A DNA stretch of 64,000 nucleotides from Omphiscola glabra (taxonomy: Eukaryota > Mollusca > Gastropoda > Lymnaeidae), in NCBI GenBank assembly GCA_964017045.1, contig OZ024798.1, forward strand, positions 32,893,050 through 32,957,049. The letters run 5' to 3'. This document shows positions 23,274 to 34,745 of the stretch, one piece after another (positions within the stretch are counted from its first letter, which is position 1; every line of letters begins with the position of its first letter). The position numbers were made by a program, and so were the translations under genes. The notes beneath the pieces were generated by a model. It was not told the origin of the DNA. It was given only the letters and a program-made list of their open reading frames with translations, and ran no database searches.

Positions 23274-23588
23274 CTTTAACTATAACTCTTTTATTTAAAT
23301 GTACTGCTGTACGCGCTTAACTGTAGACTGTCTGTTAAATATATCGTAGTCGTGAATCTGACAATCATGATTGACACAAGTCACGACAACATTTGCGGTG
23401 GCTCGCTTGTTCCTCACACTTACAGTTGTGTCATTGCTTTTCCCCCACCCTTGCCTGTTTTTTTCGTTTGACTTTTCTTTTTTCGGAGTCGGGAGATGCA
23501 CATGGACGTGGGATGCACGTTTGTAAATGAAGCACTATTGTCCTGCAAGTGCGCCTTACCTACTGCAACATTATCTATGAAATGGTTC

Positions 23589-23879
23589 CCGGAAATTTGA
23601 TCGAAAGAAATTTCGTCGACAGAAAATTGATCGACGGAAATTTGATCGAACGGAAATTTGGTCGACTCTTTTTTTTTTAGTTAACACGCTAAAATTTTCG
23701 TCAAATTTCTTTTTGAACGAACTATCCTATATAGTAAAACAAAATAATGCGTTCAAAAAGAAATTTAACGAACAATTTTAACAAGTAAACTAAAATAAAG
23801 ATTCGACCAAAATTCCGTTTGATCAAATTTCCGTCGATCAATTTTCCGTCGACGAAATTTCTTTCGATCAAATTTCCGG
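23589..23879. mobile_element. Palindromic foldback element, complete copy
   Basis: A 291-bp element with arms ccggaaatttgatcgaaag and ctttcgatcaaatttccgg. The inverted homology continues through aaatttcgtcgac, gaaaattgatcgacgg and the inner gttcaaaaagaaattt arms. No target duplication is clear. The same family lies at 22560-22937 and 59467-59660. Confidence 0.8.
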
Positions 23880-23974
23880 ATACGGTATGAAATGAACTGA
23901 AATTGTGCAATTATTTTGTTCTTAACTTGTCCTATTATCTAAGTCTGTTTTCTTACTTCTTACTATCACTGGCA

Positions 23975-26062
23975 ACGTGCGTGGTGCCTAAAACAGACTG
24001 CGAATTCAATGAGAATTTACGGGGGAAATATCCTTTCATAAAACGCACAAAGAGTGAATCTGACATATAGTGCCATAGAATATGTAGTGCAGACGTTTCT
24101 GAAGCACATAAGGATGCGACAGATAGTTCTAACCACTTGAGTACAAGCAGGCATACACGAGGAGTAGGTGCAAGTGCGTCTTTAAAAATTCTTACAGAGT
24201 TCTTCAGAAATGAAAGTGGTGTCACAAATGCGACGCAGTTGGCTGCTTTGAGAGGTACTAGGACATACCACGCAGTCAGTCACAACCACTCTTTGACATA
24301 CCAAAACCACAATTATGACTTACCACACAGTCACAACCACACAATGGCATACCGGACTGTGACTAACAACAAAGCTATGATATTCCAAACAGTTTGTCAA
24401 GGCCGCACTATGACATACCACACAGTCAGTCACAAGCACACTATTACATACCACACAGTCACAACCACACTATGACATACCACACAGTCAGTCACAACAA
24501 CACTATGACATACCACACAGTCACAACCACACTATGACATACCACACAGTCACAACCACACTATGACATTCCACAGTCAGTCACAACCACACTATGACGT
24601 ACCACACAGTTAGTCACAACCACACTATGACGTACTACACAGTCAGTCACAGTCACACTATGACAAACCACACAATCATTCACAACCACACTATAACATT
24701 TACAGTCAGTCACAACCACACTATGACGTACCACACAGATAGTCACAATCGCACCATGACGTACCACACAGTCAGTCATAACCACACTATGACATACCAC
24801 ACAATCATTCACAACCACACTATAACATTTACAGTCAGTCACAACCATACTATGACGTAACACACAGGTAGTCACAACCGCACCATGACGTACCACACAG
24901 TCATTCACAACCACACTATGACACACCACACAATCATTCACAACCACACTATAACATTTACAGTCAGTCACAACCATACTATGACGTAACACACAGGTAG
25001 TCACAATCGCACCATGACGTACCACACAGTCATTCACAACCACACTATGACACACCACACAGTCATTTACAACCACACTATAAAATTTACAGTCAGTCAC
25101 AACCACACTATGACACACCACACAGTCATTCACAACCACACTATAACATTTACAGTCAGTCACAACCACTTCGAGTTGCTGCCCTATAAGTATTCTGTGA
25201 TTTTGTTTCAATAGAGTATCAGAAGTTAATCATGTACGGCAAAACTAGATGGCTAGATATGATGCCAGCTACAGAAAAGATAATAAAATTATATTCTGGG
25301 CTCAAATCCTACGTTCTGTCATTAGACAAATGTCCTGTCTTGCTACAAGTTTGTTTGTTGGTTTTTTTTTTTTTCTTTGGGGGGGGGGGGGGGGTTGGTT
25401 TCTTTTGCTGCTTTCTTTTTCCGAAGCTTCATCTCAGAGCTGTGGTTATATTTTGTACATAATCAAGCAACTGTTCTGCAAATTGAAAATCAGACTGCAA
25501 CGTGTGTTGAAGTGCACGGAGCTTTGAAAGACCTTAATGACAAACGCCATGAAAGAGCAGGACAGAAGTACATCCCCGTGATAGTTCAAAGTAAGTTGAA
25601 AGAGTTAAAAAATACCACGAAGCTCTATTCACAAATCATTGAGCTTTATGAAACGAATGCAAATTACCTGGACGGCTGGTGCAATCAATTTGAAGATGTT
25701 TTTGATTGGTTGCCTTTCAGATCACAGCCATCACGGGAATGTGTTCCAAAGTGCAATGGGTTTTTTTTTAATGATATATTTCCTGACAAGATAAATGACA
25801 ATGAACAGTTTGATGAGATAGATCTCCAATATGTCACTGCAGAAAAAGTTCAGGAGTGGGTTACAGCAGAATTCCCAGTAGAGAAACGATGGATGGAAAT
25901 CTTTCAGCGCTTCGTCAACCATTACGCTCCATGTGATAACGTGAAACTCTTGCCTTAATTTGCATTATGTCTTCCGGGGAAAAAATCTCTCTGTGGACAC
26001 CTGATAAACTGCAACTGAAAGTCGATGCATTGAAACATATGCTGGTTGTCAAATGCCAGTGA
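23975..26062 (+). pseudogene. hAT-superfamily transposase relic (BED-like finger to hATC tail) with an internal minisatellite
   Basis: Three blocks of one protein are readable. Block 1 (23975-24262) has FNENLRGKYPFIKRTKSES, an in-frame stop (24068-24070), then a BED-like zinc finger with two Cys and a distal His pair (around CSADV and NHLSTSRHTR), then LTEFFRNES and ATQLAALRGT. Block 2 (25193-25375) has FCDFVSIEYQKL and KTRWLDMMPATEKIIKLYSGL, in the same frame as block 1. Block 3, about 25405-25976 after a frameshift at a poly-T/poly-G tract, has ELWLYFVHNQATVLQ, then a stop at 25956-25958, then FALCLPG. The tail (25991-26059) in another frame has LWTPDKLQLKVDALKHML. These match, from memory, the DUF4371/hATC-type hAT proteins that end CLPG...NAPVERVFS...W; the segment between CLPG and LWT is missing. 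A 33-bp array (24263-25180) replaces the middle of the protein. The stops, frameshifts and deletion make it non-functional. No terminal inverted repeats were assigned to it. Confidence 0.82.
24263..25180 (+). repeat. 33-bp minisatellite inside, and apparently derived from, the hAT transposase gene
   Basis: There are about 27 units of 33 bp (11 codons), with occasional 29-bp units. The first unit continues the transposase frame without a break: GTRTYHAVSHNHSL is followed by repeated TYHTVSHNHTM. A higher-order period of 129 bp is visible, for example aacattt blocks at 24824 and 24953. The opposite strand also gives a long open frame, which is a by-product of the 33-bp period. Confidence 0.9.
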
Positions 26063-26969
26063 TTCGTGTGACCAGATGTGTGGTGTGATATTAGGAAATC
26101 TTGATTTCCTGAGAACGATCCACTTATTTCAGCAATATTAGTATTTCATGATTATGAAGTTAATCATTACAATTCACTTGGTGATCGTTAATATTTCTGA
26201 CATACTTCGGTTGTGTGAACGTCTTTTTTTTATTTGTCAACACTGTCAATTGTTAGTAATTAGTTACTCACTGACAAGCTGAGTTATTCACTGAACATTG
26301 AAAAATGACATGTTCAATCTCAGCCTTAGAAAGTATTAGTAAATTCCTCACAAAAAAACGTCTTCCAATTTTCTACTTTACTGTTCACAAATATTTCACC
26401 TGCGATTTCTGATTGACACAGGGTAAGATTTCGGTACGTCCATAACATACTGTACCGGTATACTGTATAATGTACACTGGTGAATTTGTTCTTTGAGGTA
26501 CAGGAAAGTGTGTCTTTTGTCTATTTTCACCAACCGTTTTTGGCCTCCGAAGGGGGGGGGAGGAGGGGGGGAGAGAACTCTCTCCAAACAACCCCCCCCC
26601 CCCCGTGCACGAGGATAACCCAAGAAATATCTGATGATCGTGGCTGGGCGCTAACATTACTCTACCTTTCTTGTCCGATTTACATTCAGGTTGTAAGTGT
26701 TGACATTTATTTCTGTACAAAATTGCGAATACGGCAAGAAAATAACATTAGATACAGGAATATATAATTTTGTAGCATGATAACGCAGCTTATCTTGAAT
26801 TAATCTTCAATACCTTGAATATTACAAGGAAACTGTGCCCCCCCCCCTTTCTCTTCCTTACACACACACATCCACTAAACTGTAGAATTACTCTACAAAG
26901 ATGTCAAAATTATAAATGTTCCATCAGATTACACTTACTTCCGTATGTGGCCAAAAATTCAACGTTTTA
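26063..26969. other. Spacer after the transposase relic
   Basis: AT-rich. Contains poly-G at about 26553-26569 and poly-C at about 26590-26603 and 26839-26847. No terminal repeat matching a 5' partner was found. Confidence 0.4.
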
Positions 26970-27145
26970 GGACCACTACTTAAAGCATTGATTTTCAGTC
27001 TTGAATCAATCTGGTTAATGTCCGAGGACACTGCTTTAAGGCATTGACTTCAAATCTTGAATCAATCTGGCTAATGTTTAAGGACCACTGTTTAGATCAT
27101 TCACTTCATTTCTCGAATCAATGGGACCAATGTTTTCAAAGTTGG
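26970..27145 (+). repeat. ~56-bp tandem repeat, three diverged units
   Basis: Three copies with cores aggaccact, aaagcattga and cttgaatcaatctgg, diverging progressively towards 27145. Confidence 0.8.
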
Positions 27146-27412
27146 TATCTGAAATATGTTTTTAGAAATTATGACACATCTAGTTATCTCACTTTGACAC
27201 CCTCCTCACCAATTCTTTGTGGGATGGTCTGATTGCACTTTTGTTGTTGTTGTTGTTGTTAAGATAAAAGTTCAGTTGAAAGAATTTAAACTGTCTTTAA
27301 AAAGTGTCGTAACTGGGTCACTGATGTGGGAATTCGTTTAATGCAGTAGATGGACTCCGATGGGAAAGGGTGTGGCGCTTAAAACGTAGTCCATTTAGTG
27401 CACCCTCAGCAA

Positions 27413-27610
27413 GCGGACCACAAAAGCCCTTGTCCAAAAACCCTTGGCCTAAACCCTTGGCCTCAAACCCTTGGCCTAAAACCCTTGGCCAAAAACCCTT
27501 GGCCTAAAACCATTGGCCTAAAAACCCTTGGCCTAAAACCATTGGCCTGAAAACCCTTGGCCTAAAAACCCTTGGCCTAAAAACCCTTGGCCTAAAAGCC
27601 CTTCCCTTAA
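27413..27610 (+). repeat. 13/14-bp minisatellite
   Basis: About 14 units of cccttggcctaaaa with length variation in the A run. Confidence 0.95.
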
Positions 27611-28229
27611 AATCGCAACCTAGAACTCCTTTTACAATCCAAACCTCCGCATTGCAGAACTCCAACCCTGAATTAATTTCAAACCTGGAAATCCTCTCTA
27701 GAACCTCCATCCCAGAACATCAGGCTACAAAAACCCCGCAGAACTCAAACACTCAGAACTTAGTACCGAAAACTCTATAAAAAAAAACATCCTACCAGCA
27801 CACTCACACTCACACTCTCACTCTAACTCACACTCACTCCTTAACGGGTATTGTCCTAATGATTCGTGGCAGACCCTACCCTAATGACCTCCTCAGAGTA
27901 AAACAAAAACTAAAAACTAACCCAAAAAATTCCTTTCTCTACTGTTATTTCTTTTTATTTAATCCTTCTTTTGGAACTTTTTTTTCCCTCACATCATATG
28001 TTTGTTTTTTGTAAGTCGGTTAGCACGGGGAGGGAGGGGGCTGAGGGGATCATTAATTATACATAACTAAGACAATTAGTTTTAACGAGAGTTAATCAAA
28101 TTTCTCATTTCTACTTGTGGACAAGTTTTGTGAGAAGAAGATATTGAATTCAGATAGACGGCCTTTTTTTAAAATATATTTTTGCCGATGTGACGATGGT
28201 GTGGACTTCGTAGATTATTCTTCTAGGCT
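27611..28229. other. Spacer with degenerate short repeats
   Basis: Continues for about 150 bp with loose aaaaccc/agaactc repeats, then actcacactcac runs (27800-27840), then AT-rich unique sequence. No gene recognised. Confidence 0.4.
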
Positions 28230-28556
28230 TATAAGCTGATTCACAACAGCAAATCACCTCTCTCCACGCCGCTGAATAACCCAAGGGAACATCATGTGGA
28301 CGATACAGTTTGGCCCCAGTGGCGTCGGAATGTTTAATGTTTCATTGTACTAATGATAGCCGCCCTACGGGACTCCATTTCCGGGTTTGGATTCAGAGTT
28401 TCCTTCTCTTAGATGAGTTGCCATCGAGGTTAACGGGTCCCACGCCCCCTCCACCTCCCCGGGGTGCTGGTGAGGTTTTTACTTGACTGGGGCTTTGGTG
28501 GGGATTGATCTAAGATTCGCTCAGTTTAGACCACTCGGCCACCCAGCACCCTAGAC
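28230..28556 (-). mobile_element. tRNA-headed SINE (minus strand)
   Basis: Read on the minus strand from 28556, the head is ggtgctgggtggccgagtgg, a Leu/Ser-tRNA-like start with an A box, followed by a weak B box (gatcaatcccc). The body contains gagaaggaaactctgaatcc and aaacccggaaatggagtccc, a conserved-looking central domain of the sort found in molluscan SINEs. The 3' boundary is not sharp and no target duplication was found. Family name is not assigned. Confidence 0.65.
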
Positions 28557-28689
28557 AGACTATTGAGAGCGTGTGTGTCGGTAACCTTAAGATATGTTGA
28601 AATGGAAGCGTCTAATGACTGGTCAATGTCCCCTCGTTAAAAAAAATTAACAACTAAATATTACAGCAAAACAATACGGTTGTCTTTAG

Positions 28690-29455
28690 CCTTTCTGTGC
28701 TTTGTACATAGTATGGTATTTGGGGTTTTTGTATATTGTATGGTGTTATGTAGGAGACGTGTTTTTGCACGGTTTCCCCGCTTTCCCCGTGCATGACCTC
28801 TTGTAGTCAGCACAAACGATGCCGTTTTGGGGTGTGGCCAGCGAAATTTAACCTTGTTTACAACAAAGTTTAGTATAGTCCGTTCCAGTCAGAAAATGAA
28901 AGATAATCTAGATTAAACTGGAAAGCTAAACAATGGATACGGCGTTTCTGGAATCATTTGAAGTAGATTATAAAAAGTCTAAAGATTGAATGAAGGGAGA
29001 GAGATCCTTTATTACGAGACTTGGAAAGTATGTCATTATTGCACTACTAGACAGTGCTTTGTAGTGTGTAGATTTTCTTTCATTGTACAACTTTTGCTCA
29101 TTGTATTTGTTAGTAACACAGTACCGGTACCAGCTAAACTGTAAGTCAATAGTTTTAATCATATTCTCTTGCTTTTGTAATTCATTGTAATTAACAAATT
29201 AAAAACGTATTAATTGTAATTAGCCCTAAATTTGAGTATCGTATTACTTGTCATAGTGTTAAAACTTTGGTCTCGTCCTTTGTTATGGACTGTTTTTGGA
29301 ACGAGCCATAGACTTAAATAAGAGATAAAATTCTCCATTAATAACAGTCAGTAATTTATGGTATTCGGCATCTTTGTACATAGTATGTTATTAGGGGTGT
29401 TTGTACATAGTATGGTAATAGGGGTTTTTGTACATAGTATGGTATTAGGTTACAC
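28690..29455 (+). repeat. ~26-bp minisatellite split by a solo LTR
   Basis: Units with cores tttgtacatagtatggtatt and aggggt occur at about 28690-28743 and 29370-29455. The solo LTR 28744-29356 lies between them, with tatgg, part of the unit, as its target duplication. Confidence 0.85.
28744..29356 (-). mobile_element. Solo LTR, copy 1 (minus orientation)
   Basis: The 613-bp reverse-orientation member of a family shared with 33560-34190 and 57790-58438. Diagnostic shared stretches are the reverse complements of ctcttatttaag, ctaattacaatta, accggtac and gtacaatga. The plus-strand start tgttatgtaggag mirrors the family end ...cataaca. It is flanked by the 5-bp direct repeat tatgg (28739-28743 and 29357-29361). 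The inner terminus has decayed from aaca to aatt. No internal retrotransposon genes flank it. Confidence 0.75.
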
Positions 29456-29564
29456 ATTTCAAATTTAAATGAAACTCGCAATAAATTTGCGTTTTAAAGT
29501 CGTTGAATACATGTATCTTATTTAATCAAAATTTATGTAGCTGTGTCCACCACATACAGCAAAA

Positions 29565-29880
29565 GAAAATTATAAAGCGCATCTGCCCTACTCAAGGTCA
29601 AACTCAAACCCACGGCGGCTCTGCCCTAGACACAGCCAAACTAAAGTCTATGGCACTTGTGCCCTAGATGCTGCCAATCGAACATTCTATAGCACATCTG
29701 CCCTAGCATGACCCAGCGCAAATTTATGGAAGCTTTTCCCTACACACAAGACCCAACTCAAGTCTATGGAAGCTCTGCCCTACACACAAGACCAAACTCA
29801 AGTCTATTTAATCTCTGCCCTACACGCACAGCCCAACTAGAATCTATGGCAGTTCTTCCCTACACACGCCATCTAACCTT
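29565..29880 (+). repeat. Degenerate ~42-bp minisatellite
   Basis: Seven loose units with cores tctgccctacacacaagacc and aactcaagtctatgg. Confidence 0.85.
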
Positions 29881-30100
29881 ATTCAGTTATCATCGATGTG
29901 TCATCCTAAATTTTCAGCCAACACGGGTGGACAGACATTCGGAAATAGCAAATTTTATAGGACAAGAAATAATTAAATATATAGGCGCGCGTCTTCATTT
30001 GTTGTTTAGAAAATGTGTCTGGAAAAAATATGATTCAATAAATGTACATCGGCTTAACGTTATTCCAGCCGTCTGATGTATAAGCCGACTTGTGTATTGA

Positions 30101-30105
30101 ATGCT

Positions 30106-30142
<37 letters not shown>

Positions 30143-30176
30143 CCTCTCACTATCTCTCTCTCTCTCTCTCTCTCTA
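30101..30176 (+). repeat. (CT)n microsatellite
   Basis: A long CT dinucleotide run with a few interruptions (actatctctc). Confidence 0.97.
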
Positions 30177-30754
30177 CAAGAGTGGCATTATTTTTTAAAT
30201 ATCTGTGCCCCGCCTTTGGTGAATATATTTGCAACTAATAAATACAAATTTATAATAAACAGAACAACGGAGGTCTGGATATCTGGAGTCAGGGTTCTTA
30301 AAGTGGGTAGACATTTATGATTTTATATTTGTGTTTTCACTTCGATCCCTCCTGTGGTTTACGTTTGAGAAGCGCTGACTTGTTACCTGATAACGTCATC
30401 AATATTTCATTGGCCACTCAGCGTCGGGCTGGGAACATTAATTACAAACTTCTGTCTGGGTTGATGCCCCTGGTGGGAATGTAAGGAAAAAAGGGATGGG
30501 AGTTGGGGCTGGGGGGATATCGTGAGTGTAGATCTAGAAGTCCAAGGATAGGTGATGGGATCGAATTGTTACTGATTAACAGAAATGTCGGTGTCGTGGT
30601 GGGGTCTGAAAGTAATGTGCGGTTGAAGGAAACACTAGAGAAATGTTAGGATCGTGAAAGGAGAATATGAAATATCCCCATTGTCATCTATCCATGGTCG
30701 GGATATGATGGATAAGTAAACCTGAATTATTTTTAATAGGGTCAGAACAATAGG
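30177..30754. other. Spacer, no gene seen
   Basis: Unique sequence. A weak hAT-like pair of ends (cagggttcttaaag at about 30289 and gagaagcgctg at about 30379) is present but has no target duplication. Confidence 0.35.
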
Positions 30755-30917
30755 GGTCAGAATAATCAATCCATTTTCAGTTGAGTTTAAAATAATAATG
30801 GTCGAAATGACCAAGCCATTTTCAGTTGAGTTTAAAATAATAATGGTCGAAATGACCAAGCCTTTTTCAGTTGAGTTTAAAATAATAATGGTCGAAATGA
30901 CCAAGCCATTTTAATCT
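30755..30917 (+). repeat. 46-bp tandem repeat
   Basis: About 3.5 units with cores ttcagttgagtttaaaataa and tggtcgaaatgaccaagcc. The tggtcgaaatgacca part is a near-palindrome. Confidence 0.93.
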
Positions 30918-30957
30918 GTGGTAGGAGTTCAAATAAATAACGGTTAAAATGTCTGTA

Positions 30958-31044
30958 AGGTTTGTCAGAATGGTTTCTCGGAATGGTTTCTCAGAATGGT
31001 TTCTCGGAATGGTTTCCCAGAATGGTTTCTCGGAATGGTTGGTT
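30958..31044 (+). repeat. 13-bp tandem repeat
   Basis: About six units of ggaatggtttctc. Confidence 0.93.
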
Positions 31045-31907
31045 AGGGGAGAACCGTTAACCTGTAAGCCTATTGAGGGATTAGCGCACGACACAACCTG
31101 AAAGCTGATTGGCCGTCTAGAGTTTATGAAGATTGTTAACAGCTAACCGGGGTGAATGCTCTTTGAAAACGTGAATGTAAAAAAAAAAAACGATTGACGT
31201 ATACAAATTATGTTTTTAGCTCCGTTGTAGCCTCACCAAAGGTTTGGTAACATGAGCATTGTGGCAAATGAAAAAAAAAATAAAGTAAAGGCTGAAATGA
31301 AACAGAAAATATTTCATGAAAAGGCTCATATTCGAAGATATTATTTTTAAATAGACTTTCTTTGTGCTCGTAAATCATTTAGGCGTGGTCGTAAGTTTGG
31401 AGAGTTATTTTTTTTGGTGACACTCGTGACTCTCTCGCCCGGTTCATCGTCTGTCTCGTGCTGGACTGAAAGGTCGCCCGAGTCGCAGCTCCCATATGCT
31501 GGGTTGGAGTGGGGGTTGACTCTTTAGCGTCAGTTGCTAAGGCGGGAGAAGGGTGGGTAAAGGAGCTCAGATGAGAGCTGTAGAATTTATTTATTTTTAT
31601 TTTTTTGGTGTGGGGAGGGTGTGGTTTGGAAGGGGTTAGGGGCAGAAAAAGCCGTTACAACCCACTTTTCAGTTTATGGCTAGGTAAAGAATTCAGAAAC
31701 TATATCCATGATTGTTTACATCGTTTTTTTAATAAGCAATAAATTCTCCTTCTTTTATCGATAATTATAAGATGATATTTTCAATACTAAAAAGCAGGAA
31801 AAAAATAAAATTTCTTGAAATGCATTAAGCAGAAAATGTTATAAAAATCAATTTTAAAAAATGAAACATTTAAGTTTCGTCTACATTCAATTTGAATCCT
31901 TTTGCGA
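31045..31907. other. AT-rich spacer, no gene seen
   Basis: Several A and T runs; nothing coding or structured was recognised. Confidence 0.5.
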
Positions 31908-32026
31908 CATAGAGTGCTCATCTAGACGTCCTCACACTAGAGTGCTAATCTACACGTCCTCACACTAGATTGTTCATCTTCACGTCCTCACACTAGAGTG
32001 ATCATCTACACTTCCTCACACTAATT
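31908..32026 (+). repeat. 28-bp tandem repeat
   Basis: Four units with cores gagtgctcatctacac and gtcctcacacta. Confidence 0.93.
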
Positions 32027-32663
32027 CTTTGCGTGATGCTTTTTAAGAAATTTTAAATTATCCTCTACTTTAGTACCTTTAAACTCGTCTTTGACAGAAA
32101 GTATTTTTTAAAAGTTTTATTTATATATTATAATGTATGTATGTATGTATATATTTATTTATTTATTTATTTATTATTTTAAATCAGAAAAGCGGCATTA
32201 TTTTCTTTTTCGTTTATCTTTTATTTTGATCTTCCTTGAAATTTATGGAGTTTTTTAAATTTTATTTCACACATGAACACTAAATTTTTCTCTTTGAAAG
32301 AAAATATATTTCTTATCAGTCGAGTGTCCTTCAAATTGTTGAAACAATAGAATGGTTGACCTCTTGTGTAGCTGTTTAAACCACTCGTCCGGGTTGGTGA
32401 GATCGGAGTAAACTGACCCCAAGATGTCCACGCAGACAGGCTTAGCTTATTTTAAATGAAATGTAAGCTTGTAAAAAAAAACTCATGAGCTGACCAGAGA
32501 TGTTTACATTAGTGGAATACAATAGGGGAATAAAAATGTATGCTTATTCATTTCAACATTTTGTCAATGTGTTATTTTTGTGCAGGCACAGTCAATGCCA
32601 TTATTGAAATGGACGCTAATGTAACACTGCGCATACGCTGATCTATAGTATTATTTCCGCTTT
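32027..32663. other. AT-rich spacer before the LINE
   Basis: Contains a tatgtatgtatgtat and (attt)n microsatellite at about 32128-32176. No gene. Confidence 0.6.
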
Positions 32664-33410
32664 CAGATATTTGACTTGGATACTGTTGACAGATTCACAT
32701 ATCTAGGGTCGAACATTTCTAGCACTCTCTCATTGGAGGATGAGATAAGTGGTAAGATAGGGAAGGCCGCAACTGTCATGGCGAGACTGAAGAAAGGAGT
32801 CTGGTCCAATGCCAAACTCACGACAAGAACTAAGCTGCAGGTATATCAGGCCTGCGTACTGAGCACACTCCTCTATGGATGCGAGTCTTGGACCACATAC
32901 ACCAGGCAAGAAAAAAGGCTCAATGGCTTCCACCTCAGATGCCTGCGCCGCATCCTTGACATCAAATGGCGAGAAAAAGTTCCCAACACGGATGTCCTGT
33001 CTCAAACAAATATGTGCAGCGTCCCAGCCATTTTTATCCAAAGACGCCTCCGCTGGCTTGGACACGTCAAGCGAATGCAACCTGGTCGCATACCTAAGGA
33101 CGTGCTGTATAGCGAGCTGGCGACAGGGAAATGGTCAGTTGGGCGGCCTCGTCTCAGATACACAGACATATACAAAAGAGACATGAAGGCGGCCAACATG
33201 TCGGGGCATCGTGAAGGCAGGATCACTACGTGCCGAGGAGCTCTACAGGGCGGAAGCAGCTGTAAAGAGAGCGCGGAGAAAGGCCAGAAAACACTGCTCC
33301 ACCGCATTCGTGTGTGGGACATGCAAAAGAGACTGCCACTCGAGGATCGGTCTCACTAGCCCCACCAAGAGCTGCACTCAGATATTTGACCCAAGAATCA
33401 GAACGTCAAA
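32664..33410 (+). pseudogene. 5'-truncated LINE, C-terminal part of ORF2
   Basis: From about 32676 the frame reads RFTYLGSNISSTLS, LQVYQACVLSTLLYGCESW, GFHLRCLRRILDIKWREKV, RRLRWLGHVKRM and GRPRLRYTDIYKRDMKAA, the post-RT region of a widespread animal LINE often annotated as a craniofacial-development-protein-2-like sequence. A frameshift near 33190-33215 shifts the reading by one base; the new frame continues with EELYRAEAAVKRARRKARK and ends with a zinc-knuckle-like FVCGTCKRDCHSRIGL. The RT catalytic core is absent, so this is a dead 5'-truncated copy. A short-unit minisatellite begins directly after it. Confidence 0.85.
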
Positions 33411-33414
33411 CGTT

Positions 33415-34262
33415 ATTGGTGACTGGGATAAACGATTGGGACAAATGACTGGGACGAATGATTGGGGCAAATGATTGAGACAAAATTTTGGGACGAATTA
33501 TTGGGACAAATGATCGGGAGGAATTATTGGGATTAAGTATTTTGACTTATGACTGTGACTGTTACGTACTGTTATCCGTATGGAGAAATTAATCTCTTAT
33601 TTAATTATATGGCTCATTCTAAAACAGTACACAACAAAAGACGATGCCTTATTAATAATGTTAAATACAATAACAAAGAAAAACAATACCCAAACTAGGG
33701 CTAATTACAATTAATAAATTTTATTAAGTTAATAATGAATTGCAAAATCAAAAATTAAATTAAATTATAGCTATCGACTTACAGAATAATGATTGGCTTG
33801 TACCGGTACAATGTTGAAGAAGATAGAGTGTTGTAAAAGGTACAATGATGAAAAGGGAATCAACACACACAGCAAATGTTAGTAAAAATCTCTGTCTCGT
33901 TTGGCAAATCTCTATCGTAATAGCGAACTGCCAAAAATACCTCTCTCTTTCTTGTATAGTCTGTTTTACTGATATGTCTAGAAAGGGCTTACACATTGTT
34001 TTCGTTTCCTGATTTGTCTAGATTTTTCTACAGAATTCTAATAATACAGGCTATAGATTTTATTTAGTCGTAAAACAAGGTCAAAGAGACTATTTTTATT
34101 TAGCCACTCCCTAAAATGCGGTTCCGAGCTTGTGGTCAGCTAGAGTTCATTCACGGGGAAAGATGATGTAAACACGTCGTCTGCATAACAGTGACAAACG
34201 ATTGGGACTACAGATTGGTACACATGACTGAGTTAAATGATTGGGACAAATTATTGGTGTAT
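33415..34262 (+). repeat. Short-unit minisatellite split by a solo LTR
   Basis: Units of about 13-15 bp around gattgggacaaatga run from 33415 to 33555 and resume from 34195 to 34262. The solo LTR 33560-34190 lies between. It follows the LINE 3' end directly. Confidence 0.85.
33560..34190 (+). mobile_element. Solo LTR, copy 2
   Basis: A 631-bp element beginning TGTTACGTAC and ending GCATAACA. It has TG...CA ends and a perfect 5-bp target duplication gtgac at 33555-33559 and 34191-34195. It aligns along its whole length with 57790-58438 and with the reverse complement of 28744-29356. It interrupts a short-unit minisatellite whose units (gattgggac) resume at 34198. The lack of coding sequence and the TG...CA ends with 5-bp duplication indicate a solo LTR of an LTR retrotransposon. 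Confidence 0.85.
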
Positions 34263-34264
34263 TG

Positions 34265-34745
34265 GGAGAGCGACACTTGGTGTGCTCATTTTGGGGATGG
34301 GGAGAGAGACACTTATTGTGCTCATTTGGAGGATGGGGTAGAGAGACACTGGGGGTGTCCTATTTGGGTATGGGGAGAGACATATTTGGTGTGTCCCCTG
34401 TGGAAATGCGGGAGAGAGGCACTTTGTGTGCACCATATAGTTTTGGGGAGAGAGGCATTTAGTGTGTCCCATTTGTGGAATGGGGAGAAAGAAAATTTTT
34501 GAGCCCCAATAGAGATATTTGGTGTCCCAATTTTGGTATGGAGGATAGAGACAGTTGGTGTGCCCCCCATTTGGGTATGGGAGAGAGACACTTGGTGTGT
34601 CCCATTTGGGCATGGGAGAGAGACACTTGGTGTGTCCCACATTTGGGCATGGGAGAGAGACACTTGGTGTGTCCCACATTTAGGCATGGGAGAGAGACAC
34701 TTGTGTCCCATTTGGGCATGGGAGAGAGACACTTGGTGTGTACCA
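34265..34745 (+). repeat. ~35-bp minisatellite
   Basis: About 13 units with cores gagagagacacttggtgtg and tcccatttgggcatggg. The 5' units are decayed and the 3' units uniform. Open frames on both strands are by-products. Confidence 0.93.

Noticed and set aside
28501..28556. A tRNA gene on the minus strand
   Set aside because: Only the A-box half is convincing, the B box is degenerate, and a SINE body follows, so it is a SINE head rather than a functional tRNA.
30289..30379. hAT-like element with ends cagggttcttaaag and gagaagcgctg
   Set aside because: The termini are only loosely inverted and the flanking octamers (tctggagt, acttgtta) do not match.
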